Shown piece after piece: positions 1 to 5,603 of a stretch of 16,935 bases of DNA. The notes under the pieces are model-generated. The model was not told where the DNA came from. It worked only from the letters and a program-made list of their open reading frames with translations, and searched no databases. Both the position numbers and the translations under genes were made by a program. The first letter of the stretch is position 1. Every line of letters begins with the position of its first letter. Source of the DNA: JAEZFI01 sp044508215 (GTDB taxonomy: Bacteria > Actinomycetota > Acidimicrobiia > Acidimicrobiales > Microtrichaceae); assembly GCA_044508215.1 (NCBI GenBank), contig JBIQID010000062.1, forward strand, positions 1 to 16,935, read 5' to 3'.

Positions 1-333
1 ATGGTCCCACCCGACGACCCACGCCACCCCAACAACACCGGACCACCCGGACCACCCGGAACCTCTGGCACCCGGCCGACCGGCGACAGCCCTCGAGCCA
101 CTGCGGGCCGCCGTCGAACCGCCGAGCAGCGACAAGCAGCCGACCGTCAGCGTCGGCCCACCCGGGACCAGAGTGCCCCCCGCGGAGACAGTGGCCACGC
201 GAACGGCCACCACGTCGACCGCGATCACATCAACGGCAACCACGGGACCAGGGGTCGCGAGCGTCGATCGATGGACGTGGCTGCCACCGCCCACGAACCC
301 GGCACACTCTTCACCGTCGACGAGCGGGAGTAG
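1..333 (+). CDS. Doubtful low-complexity hydrophilic ORF, possibly the 3' part of a longer gene
   Basis: This open frame of 110 codons begins at the first base of the window and ends at TAG (331-333), so the real start may lie upstream. The product is rich in Pro, Gly, Arg, His and Thr. It has a collagen-like GPPGPPGT stretch (codons about 14-21) and a His/Asn-rich stretch (about 65-80), and no membrane segment or recognisable domain. The third-position GC looks moderately high but less biased than in the neighbouring genes. It points toward malQ, which ends at 540 on the other strand, with a palindrome between them. It may be the disordered tail of a real protein or a chance ORF in GC-rich DNA. 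I cannot assign a function. Confidence 0.25.
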   Translation: MVPPDDPRHPNNTGPPGPPGTSGTRPTGDSPRATAGRRRTAEQRQAADRQRRPTRDQSAPRGDSGHANGHHVDRDHINGNHGTRGRERRSMDVAATAHEPGTLFTVDERE

Positions 334-446
334 CGCACCCGCCGGATGAGCCCCGGGGCCGGAGTAGACGGACACATCAGCGGATCGTTCGGCTGGGCAC
401 TTCTACCCTCTGTCCTGTCAGGGGCAGTGCCGTTACCGTCCAAAGT

Positions 447-527
447 TCGCCGAGGGGGTGCTGGCGGCGAGGCGTCGAGACGATTCCGCCACGCCTTGAC
501 GCCTCGCCGCCAGACCCACCTCGGCGA
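447..527 (-). terminator. Large inverted repeat downstream of malQ, probable transcription terminator
   Basis: The inner arms CTGGCGGCGAGGCGTC (461-476) and its exact reverse complement (498-513) form a 16-bp perfect stem around a 21-nt loop. After a 5/5-nt internal mismatch, a second 9-bp stem (447-455 with 519-527) extends it. The structure starts 12 nt after the malQ stop codon on the minus strand. Only a short ACTTTGG run follows, so this would be a terminator without a real U-tract, as is common in actinobacteria. It could also act on the convergent plus-strand frame ending at 333, or be a palindromic repeat element. Confidence 0.6.
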
Positions 528-539
528 GAGGTCTCGTGA

Positions 540-2408
540 TCATGGTCGGCGTGGGGGCTCCTCCCGGTCCATGGCCGCGGCGATTCGGGTGGCGGAGGGG
601 CACCCGTCGAGCCGATCGGCCTGGACCGGGAGCGGCACGCGCCAGTTCGGGTACTCGTCGACGGTCCCGGGGAGGTTGACCCGATCAGGGGACCCGACCA
701 CGTCCTCGAGCGCTGCCAGGACGATCGCCGACCCGGCCCGTGCCAGGCGCTGGTGCGCAGCAACGAGGACGCTGTCGACGTCCACCTGGTCGACGTCCAC
801 CTGGTCGACCTCCACCTGGGCGACGGAACCTTCGCTGTCGCCCACCTGCCGCCCCGCGAAGGCGAGCATCCGCCGCACCATCCCCTCGTCACTCGACGGG
901 TCCGTCCCGCGGAGCGCTCCCGTGGTGGTGGGCAGGTCGTGGGTGGTCAACGTGCCGAGCGTCTGCGCTGACCAGTCCTCGGCTGGTTCGTCCTCGAACC
1001 ACGCCACCTTCGTCCCGGCGATCCCCCGGTCACGGAGCGTCTCCCTGACCCCCGCCTCCACCGTTCCGAGGTCCTCGCCGACGACGAACGCCCCGTTCGC
1101 CGCGGCGATCGCCACCAGCAGCTCCAGCATCTCGCCCGGACGGCTCCGAACGTAGGTCCCGTGGCTGGCATCCCCACCGGGTGGGATCCAGAACAGTCGG
1201 AACAGGCCCATCACGTGGTCGATCCGCAGCCCGTCGTAGCGACCCAGGTTCGCCCGCAGGGTGACCAGCCACGGCTCGTACGCCTCGGCACGCAGCAGCA
1301 CCGGGTCGAGCGGCGGCAGGCCCCAGTCCTGCCCGTGCGGGCCCAACGGATCGGGAGGAGCGCCGACGCGCCACCCCTTCGCCATCACGTCCTGGTCGTA
1401 CCAGGCCTCGAAGCCGTCCGCCCCCACGCCGACGGGCAGGTCGCCCATGAGCGCGACCCCGGCAGCCCGAAGCTCGGCGTGCGCACGGGTGAACGCCTCC
1501 TCCGCCTGCTCGTCGACCCACGCCCAGAACGCCACCTCGGACGCATGCTCGACCGCCCAGTCCCGCACCGCCCTCGTCGCGGGGTGGCGGTGCTCCTCGG
1601 GCCACGCCGGCCAGCCGCTGCCGTGCTCCGCCACGAGCGCGTCGAACATCGCGTGCCAGGTCGCCCGGTCGAGCCCCGCGAGCCCTGCGGTTCGCCGAAC
1701 CTCGTCGACGCGCTCGTTGCGGTCGGCGTCACCGAGCTCGTCCCACCGGTGACGGAACGCCTCGAGAGACTCCGCCCACGCGGCGTCCCGGTCGATCACC
1801 CGCCCGTCCGGGCGTTGCCGGCCGGGCAGCTGGCCCAGCTCGTCCTCGTCGAACGGCACGACCAGGGGATCGAGGTGCGAGCGGCTCGACGGCGAGTACG
1901 GGCTGGGTTGGCGTGGCGTCGTGGGCAACGGCTCGCAGAGGGGACTCGAGCCCAAGACGGTGCCGCCGTGGGATCCCACCCATCGGCCCACCGCCACCAG
2001 GTCCCGCAGGTCGCCGATCCAACGGCTCCGCTCGCTGAGCGCCGCGTAGGCCTGCACCGCCACGCCCCACCGAGGTCGAGCGGGCCACGTGCCGAGGCGC
2101 TGGGGCGCTGCGACGAGCCTCGTGGGCGGACCGCCGTCGTGGGGGAGCAGCCGGTGCACCCCGGGCGGCAGGTCATCGGGGAGCTCCGCCACGCCGTCGA
2201 TCCGGTCGCCGCCGTCGAGCTCCACGTCGCAGCGGTCCTGCAGCGGATGGGCCTCGCCCGTCCTGATGAACCACATCGGGGCCGCCGGCACGGACGCACT
2301 CTCCTCGAAGCGCTCCCGGAGCAGCGCGAGGGTGTCCGGGTCGGCGTCGTGCCAGCGGCCGTCCGCCGCCCACCAGCCGTCGTCGACCCCGTACCGGTCG
2401 GTCGCCAC
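540..2408 (-). CDS. malQ: 4-alpha-glucanotransferase (amylomaltase, GH77)
   Basis: Cytoplasmic amylomaltase that moves alpha-1,4-glucan segments between maltodextrins during maltose and glycogen metabolism. The 622-aa product shows GH77 landmarks: GLRIDHVMGLFRLFW with nucleophile Asp397, VGEDLGTVE with acid/base Glu445, TTHDLPT with the third carboxylate Asp491, and the C-terminal NLPGTVDEYPNWR signature. The GTG start at 2408 is chosen because the first residues (DRYGVDDGWW) fit the family N-terminus and no start codon lies upstream in frame as far back as the preceding ORF. No Shine-Dalgarno precedes it. Instead the stop of a 22-codon ORF overlaps it (TAGTG), suggesting translation by re-initiation. 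Residues 531-545 are three QV(E/D)VD units encoded by a 15-bp tandem repeat, an unusual acidic insertion between catalytic motifs and the C-terminal signature. Confidence 0.93.
   Translation of the reverse strand: MATDRYGVDDGWWAADGRWHDADPDTLALLRERFEESASVPAAPMWFIRTGEAHPLQDRCDVELDGGDRIDGVAELPDDLPPGVHRLLPHDGGPPTRLVAAPQRLGTWPARPRWGVAVQAYAALSERSRWIGDLRDLVAVGRWVGSHGGTVLGSSPLCEPLPTTPRQPSPYSPSSRSHLDPLVVPFDEDELGQLPGRQRPDGRVIDRDAAWAESLEAFRHRWDELGDADRNERVDEVRRTAGLAGLDRATWHAMFDALVAEHGSGWPAWPEEHRHPATRAVRDWAVEHASEVAFWAWVDEQAEEAFTRAHAELRAAGVALMGDLPVGVGADGFEAWYDQDVMAKGWRVGAPPDPLGPHGQDWGLPPLDPVLLRAEAYEPWLVTLRANLGRYDGLRIDHVMGLFRLFWIPPGGDASHGTYVRSRPGEMLELLVAIAAANGAFVVGEDLGTVEAGVRETLRDRGIAGTKVAWFEDEPAEDWSAQTLGTLTTHDLPTTTGALRGTDPSSDEGMVRRMLAFAGRQVGDSEGSVAQVEVDQVDVDQVDVDSVLVAAHQRLARAGSAIVLAALEDVVGSPDRVNLPGTVDEYPNWRVPLPVQADRLDGCPSATRIAAAMDREEPPRRP
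774..818. repeat. 15-bp tandem repeat, three copies, inside malQ
   Basis: Three adjacent copies of GTCGACGTCCACCTG (774-788, 789-803, and 804-818 with one G-to-C change) lie in frame within malQ. They encode QVEVD-QVDVD-QVDVD on the minus strand. Because the unit is a multiple of three, copy-number change would lengthen or shorten the protein by five residues without breaking the frame. Confidence 0.9.
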
Positions 2409-2476
2409 TAGGCGGAGGACGGCGTCTGCGCCCGTGCGGCCTCGAGGCCTTGCTGGACGCGTGCGGTGGCTGTCAC
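2408..2476 (-). CDS. 22-codon mini-ORF translationally coupled to malQ
   Basis: GTG start at 2476-2474, preceded eight bases upstream by a near-consensus AGGAGG Shine-Dalgarno that sits inside the end of the DUF3105 gene. The product begins MTATARVQQGLEAARAQT and is short, hydrophilic and helix-prone. It starts one base after the TGA of the DUF3105 gene, and its own TAG overlaps the malQ GTG start by one base. I recognise no family. It may be a true small protein or a leader whose translation delivers ribosomes to malQ, which has no Shine-Dalgarno of its own. The same frame is open up to 2671, but there it runs antiparallel-free through the DUF3105 gene in another phase, so the longer version is unlikely. 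Confidence 0.45.
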   Translation of the reverse strand: MTATARVQQGLEAARAQTPSSA

Positions 2477-2477
2477 C

Positions 2478-3038
2478 TCATCCACCTCCTGTGGTCTCGG
2501 CGGGGTGACCCTCGTACTCCCCACCCACCGCGTCGATGAACCGCCGGAGCGCATCGACGTCCACCGAATCGCACCGCATGGACCGCACCCACCCCGTCGC
2601 CACGATCGGGGCCGGGAGGTCCTCCGCCGGAGCGACCACCACCTCGGGCCGTGCCAGCGGTGCCAGATCACGACGATCGTCAGGCGACTCGTACTGGATG
2701 ATCACGGCGCCGGTCTCCAGCGTGGAGACCTGCTCGAGCGGTGTCACCGGCCGGTCCATCTCGCCCTGCACGATCAGCCCGGCCACGTGCGGGCCGCTGG
2801 TGGGCGGGTCGCTCCGGAACGACGGGGTGGGAGCGCCCGGCAGGAGGTGCCCCTGGTTCGTGTCGAGCGGGTCGACGGTGATCGGCCCGCACGCGGCGGC
2901 CTCCGGCTCGTCGTCGTCGCCGCACCCGGTGAGTGCGAGGCCCACCATCAGCACGGCGGCGCCCGCGAGGGCCGACCGTGGACGGCGGGCGCGCCGGCCC
3001 GCCTGGGACGAACGCGACGAGGGGAGCGGGCGCAGCAT
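2478..3038 (-). CDS. DUF3105-like lipoprotein
   Basis: A 186-aa predicted lipoprotein. A basic N-terminus with a hydrophobic stretch (about 23-38) leads to the lipobox LTGC with Cys39, followed by an acidic linker. The PPTSGPH motif (about 78-84) and the LETGAVIIQYES segment (about 107-118) resemble DUF3105, an actinobacterial extracytoplasmic family of unknown function. In the family as I recall it the second motif reads VHNLEHG with two His residues. Here it is VSTLETG, so a possible metal-site pair is missing. The ATG at 3038 is preferred over the GTG at 3107 because the upstream codons fall in the repeat array and add a long non-signal stretch. A CAGACT -10-like hexamer ends six bases before this ATG, which would give a leaderless mRNA. 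It forms a tight operon with the 22-codon ORF and malQ. Confidence 0.75.
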   Translation of the reverse strand: MLRPLPSSRSSQAGRRARRPRSALAGAAVLMVGLALTGCGDDDEPEAAACGPITVDPLDTNQGHLLPGAPTPSFRSDPPTSGPHVAGLIVQGEMDRPVTPLEQVSTLETGAVIIQYESPDDRRDLAPLARPEVVVAPAEDLPAPIVATGWVRSMRCDSVDVDALRRFIDAVGGEYEGHPAETTGGG

Positions 3039-3098
3039 CGGCCCAGTCTGCTGCGCTGCGGCCCCTCGGCCGCGCCGCCCTCCGCTGAGCGCGTCCGC

Positions 3099-3410
3099 GA
3101 CTGTCACGCCGTTGGGGTGTGGCAGCCGATTTCGGCGACAGTCGCGATCCTCGCCACCGGAGGATCCGGACAGTCGCGATGTTCGCCACCGGAGGATCCG
3201 GACAGTCGCGAAGATCGTGCGGAGGAGCCGAACTTCCTGACAGTCGCGATGTTCGCCACCGCGGGATCCTGACTGTCACGAAGATCGTGCGGGGGAGCCG
3301 AAGTTCGCGACAGTCGCGATGTTCGCCACCGCAGGATCCGGACAGTCACGAAGATCGGGCGGAGGAGCCAAGTTTCCTGACAGTCGCGATGTTCGCGACC
3401 GCGCAGGTGG
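3099..3410. repeat. Mosaic tandem array of 32-bp (A) and 38-bp (B) intergenic repeats
   Basis: Nine head-to-tail units, each starting with the near-palindrome GAC(A/T)GTC followed by RCG. They are B 3099-3136 (degenerate), A 3137-3168, A 3169-3200, B 3201-3238, A 3239-3270, B 3271-3308, A 3309-3340, B 3341-3378 and A 3379-3410 (3' end diverged). A units read GACAGTCGCGATGTTCGCCA and continue to a GGATCC-like end. B units share the start and a GGAGGAGCCG core but carry an extra 8-nt tail (AACTTCCT or variants). From 3169 on the order is A-B-A-B-A-B-A, a 70-bp composite period. There is no spacer between units. The array fills most of the roughly 400-bp space between the DUF3152 and DUF3105 genes. 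The frames that run through it are artefacts of the repetition. Confidence 0.9.
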
Positions 3411-3444
3411 AGAAAGCGCGCCGCCGTGACGCGAAGGGACGCCG

Positions 3445-3654
3445 GCTCAGACCACCACGGTGCGGCAGCCGAGCATGCCCACCCAGGCGCCCGGGCCGGN
3501 NNNNNNNNNNNNNNNNNNNNNNNNNNNNNNNNNNNNNNNNNNNNNNNNNNNNNNNNNNNNNNNNNNNNNNNNNNNNNNNNNNNNNNNNNNNNNNNNNNNG
3601 CTCAGACCACCACGGTGCGGCAGCCGAGCATGCCCACCCAGGCGCCCGGGCCGG
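3445..3654. other. Assembly gap (100 N) flanked by an exact 55-bp duplication
   Basis: Bases 3500-3599 are N, exactly 100, the conventional length for an unsized gap. The 55 bases before it (3445-3499) are identical to the 55 bases after its last N (3600-3654). Both are the C-terminal coding end of the DUF3152 gene. The simplest reading is that two contigs overlap by 55 bp and were joined with Ns instead of being merged, so little or no sequence is missing. The left copy (stop at 3447-3449) should not be annotated as a second gene fragment. Confidence 0.85.
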
Positions 3655-4555
3655 CGCCGACCGCCGCGACGCACACGTCGTGGCGACCGGGTGGGACCGG
3701 CACGGTCACCCGGAAGCCCCGGTTCGGCCCGACCGCGGGGAAGAGGCGGAACACGTCGGGGCGCTCCACATCGGCGGGGAACACGCCCGCGCGGCTGCCG
3801 TCGACGGCGACGAGGACCTTCGACGACGGCTCATCGGCGTCGACGGCCCAGCCCTCGAGCACCACGCCTCGCTGCGTGACCGTGGCGCCATCGAGGCTGC
3901 CCGTCGGGTTGTCGACGTCCGGCACCCACGTCGGGTACGCAGCGACGCCCCAACGACGGGCGACGGTCTGGCGCTCCGCCTCGGTCGGCCACGTGTTGAA
4001 GCGGCACGAGCCCATCGGCGCGCCGCCCTTCGACTGCTGGACCATCACCGGAGCCCGGTGGCCCGCTCCCGTGCAGCTTGCATGGCCCAACCCGAGGAAG
4101 TGGCCGACCTCGTGGTTCACGACGTAGTGGCGGTACTGGTCCAGCCCCCACGGCCACGTCGGCGTCGCTCCCTGCCATCGCGCCTCGTTGATGATCACGT
4201 TCCGACCCGACCGGCACGACCACTGGGGGTGGCACGGCGGACCGAACGACGGGAGGGAGCCCGCCGTGGCGAGCCACAGCGTGAAGTCGGCGGCGCCTTC
4301 CACCTGGGCGAACCGGATCGCGCCGCCGAGCGACCACCCGCGGGTGTCGGTCAGCGTCGCCGCGGCGTGCCGAGCGAACTCGCCCACGTCGGCGGTCACC
4401 GGGCCCCGGGTGGCGATCCGGTAGGTGATCGTCCTCTGGGGCTGGCACCCGGTCACGGCGGTGGTCGCAACCAGCAGCACCGCGGCCATCCCGAATATCC
4501 GCAGGCGCCGACCGCGCCGCGCCCTCGCCATCGCCTGCACCGCCGAGCTCGCCAT
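3602..4555 (-). CDS. DUF3152 metzincin-like zinc metalloprotease, lipoprotein
   Basis: Predicted 317-aa secreted lipoprotein. An Arg-rich N-terminus and a hydrophobic segment (about 22-35) end at the lipobox VTGC with Cys37. The catalytic-type motif HEVGHFLGLGH (148-158) matches metzincin HExxHxxGxxH with three zinc His and Glu149, and APVM near Met171 would be the Met-turn. This arrangement with the preceding NEARW and RHYVVN segments is typical of DUF3152. Residues about 205-317 form a separate beta-rich module (GWAVDAD...VDG) of a type appended to secreted actinobacterial proteins. Six Cys near 108, 114, 161, 184, 295 and 312 could form disulfides. The ATG at 4555 is chosen for its GGGAGG site five bases upstream; ATGs at 4615 and 4531 are alternatives. 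Substrate unknown. The 3' end borders an assembly gap, but the stop is intact. Confidence 0.85.
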   Translation of the reverse strand: MASSAVQAMARARRGRRLRIFGMAAVLLVATTAVTGCQPQRTITYRIATRGPVTADVGEFARHAAATLTDTRGWSLGGAIRFAQVEGAADFTLWLATAGSLPSFGPPCHPQWSCRSGRNVIINEARWQGATPTWPWGLDQYRHYVVNHEVGHFLGLGHASCTGAGHRAPVMVQQSKGGAPMGSCRFNTWPTEAERQTVARRWGVAAYPTWVPDVDNPTGSLDGATVTQRGVVLEGWAVDADEPSSKVLVAVDGSRAGVFPADVERPDVFRLFPAVGPNRGFRVTVPVPPGRHDVCVAAVGAGPGAWVGMLGCRTVVV

Positions 4556-4646
4556 CTCGCCCTCCCGTCCGCTGCAGAGGCTAAATCGCGCGCCACCCTC
4601 ACTTGAGGGACCCACGGACGCGGAAGGGGCCTCCGGGAGTCGGACC

Positions 4647-4652
4647 TAGACT
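4647..4652 (+). promoter_or_regulatory. -10 promoter element for the coiled-coil/pdtaR/polA operon
   Basis: TAGACT fits the actinobacterial TAnnnT -10 pattern and ends eight bases before the ATG at 4661, so the transcript would start at or within a base or two of the start codon (leaderless). No convincing -35 hexamer is seen 16-19 bases upstream, and there is no Shine-Dalgarno before the ATG, which supports the leaderless reading. The divergent DUF3152 gene starts about 105 bp away on the other strand. Confidence 0.55.
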
Positions 4653-4660
4653 GCGGCTCG

Positions 4661-4954
4661 ATGGCACTGCTGATCGAGCGGAGGCTGCGCATGCTCTCCA
4701 AGCGCCTCGCACAGCTCCGCGCGGAGATCGCGGTCGCCGACGAGCAGCTGGCGCACTTCGCCGACGACGCGGACGACGCACGCATCAGAGCGCTCGTCTC
4801 CGAGACGCCGCTCGCCGAGAGCGAGCGGCGCACCGCTGAACGGCACAGTGAGGCCATGGGACGCCACCGCGACGAGCTGGTGGCCCGGATCCAGCGGATG
4901 GAGGCGGAGCAGGACGAGCTGCTCGACCGCCTCGCCGACCGCAAACGGCGCTGA
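4661..4954 (+). CDS. Small coiled-coil protein upstream of pdtaR
   Basis: A 97-aa soluble protein, almost entirely helical and highly charged, with no signal peptide or membrane segment. Heptad-like hydrophobic spacing runs through RRLRMLSKRLAQLRAEI (about 7-23) and again through HRDELVARIQRMEAEQ (about 67-82), predicting an antiparallel or dimeric coiled coil. It is the first gene of an operon; its TGA is followed after one base by the GTG of pdtaR, so the two are probably made together. The start lies just behind a -10 box and lacks a ribosome-binding site, implying a leaderless message. I do not recognise a named family. A partner or scaffold for the response regulator is conceivable but is only inferred from position. 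Confidence 0.75.
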   Translation: MALLIERRLRMLSKRLAQLRAEIAVADEQLAHFADDADDARIRALVSETPLAESERRTAERHSEAMGRHRDELVARIQRMEAEQDELLDRLADRKRR

Positions 4955-4955
4955 C

Positions 4956-5603
4956 GTGGCCGCTCCCGACACCCCGAACGTTCCCGGGGACGAGCAGCCG
5001 GGTCCCACCCGCGTGGTCATCGCGGAGGACGAGGCGATCATCCGGATGGACCTCGCGGAACTGCTGCGCGAGGAGGGCTACGACGTGGTCGCCGAGTGCG
5101 CGAACGGCGAAGCCGCCCTCGACGCGGTGGCCCGCCTCCGTCCCGACGTGGCGGTGCTCGACGTGAAGATGCCCGGCCTCGACGGCATCTCGTGCGCCCG
5201 GATCCTCATCGAGGAGCGGGCGTGTGCGGTGGTGCTCCTCACCGCCTTCTCCCAGCGCGAGCTGGTGACCGAGGCGAAGGAGGCGGGAGTGATGGCCTAC
5301 GTCGTCAAGCCCTTCGAGCGCTCCGACCTGGTGCCCGCCATCGAGGTCGCGGCCGCCCGCTTCCAGGACGCGGTCGCCCTGGCCGACCGGGTGGAGGACC
5401 TCACGGCCCAGCTCGAGGACCGCAAGATCGTCGAACGCGCCAAGGGCAGGCTCATCGACGACCACGGAATGGGGGAGCAGGCAGCGTTCGCGTGGATGCG
5501 CCGCTCCGCCATGGACGGGCGGACGACCATGAGGGCGATCGCCGACCAGGTGCTGGCCGGCGAGCTGGTGCCCCGACCCGACGAGGACGAGAACGCATCG
5601 TGA
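4956..5603 (+). CDS. pdtaR: ANTAR-domain response regulator (PdtaR-like)
   Basis: A 215-aa cytoplasmic response regulator. The receiver domain (about 19-130) has all the expected residues: acidic pair Glu24/Asp25, phospho-acceptor Asp69 in LDVKMPG, Thr96 and Lys118 (VVKPF). The C-terminal ANTAR domain (about 148-203, with ERAKGRLIDDHGM) binds tandem RNA hairpins and prevents transcription termination in characterised family members. Size and architecture match mycobacterial PdtaR (Rv1626), the partner of a membrane-independent histidine kinase PdtaS, which is not in this window. The GTG at 4956 is chosen because it begins one base after the upstream stop and gives a normal N-terminus; an upstream in-frame ATG at 4848 would overlap the coiled-coil gene by over 100 bp. 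It overlaps polA by four bases. Confidence 0.92.
   Translation: MAAPDTPNVPGDEQPGPTRVVIAEDEAIIRMDLAELLREEGYDVVAECANGEAALDAVARLRPDVAVLDVKMPGLDGISCARILIEERACAVVLLTAFSQRELVTEAKEAGVMAYVVKPFERSDLVPAIEVAAARFQDAVALADRVEDLTAQLEDRKIVERAKGRLIDDHGMGEQAAFAWMRRSAMDGRTTMRAIADQVLAGELVPRPDEDENAS

Noticed and set aside
447..527. Insertion-sequence terminal inverted repeats
   Set aside because: The arms are only 21 bases apart with no transposase between them, and there is no target duplication visible.
1161..2411. 416-codon plus-strand ORF opposite malQ
   Set aside because: Antisense to a complete GH77 enzyme; the composition is Arg/Pro/Val-rich with no domain.
3039..3107. Upstream GTG start (3107) for the DUF3105 lipoprotein
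   Set aside because: Its first codons lie in the degenerate first repeat unit, and it would put 23 extra residues before a normal lipoprotein signal peptide.
3099..3410. CRISPR array
   Set aside because: Units abut directly with no unique spacers, the two unit types are related to each other, and no cas genes are present.
3445..3499. Second, truncated copy of the DUF3152 gene end
   Set aside because: An exact 55-bp identity abutting a 100-N gap is better explained as an unmerged contig overlap than as a gene duplication.
3119..4606. Long plus-strand ORF (about 495 codons) through the repeats and N gap
   Set aside because: It runs through 100 Ns and repeat DNA and is antisense to the DUF3152 gene, whose motifs and signal peptide are clear on the minus strand.
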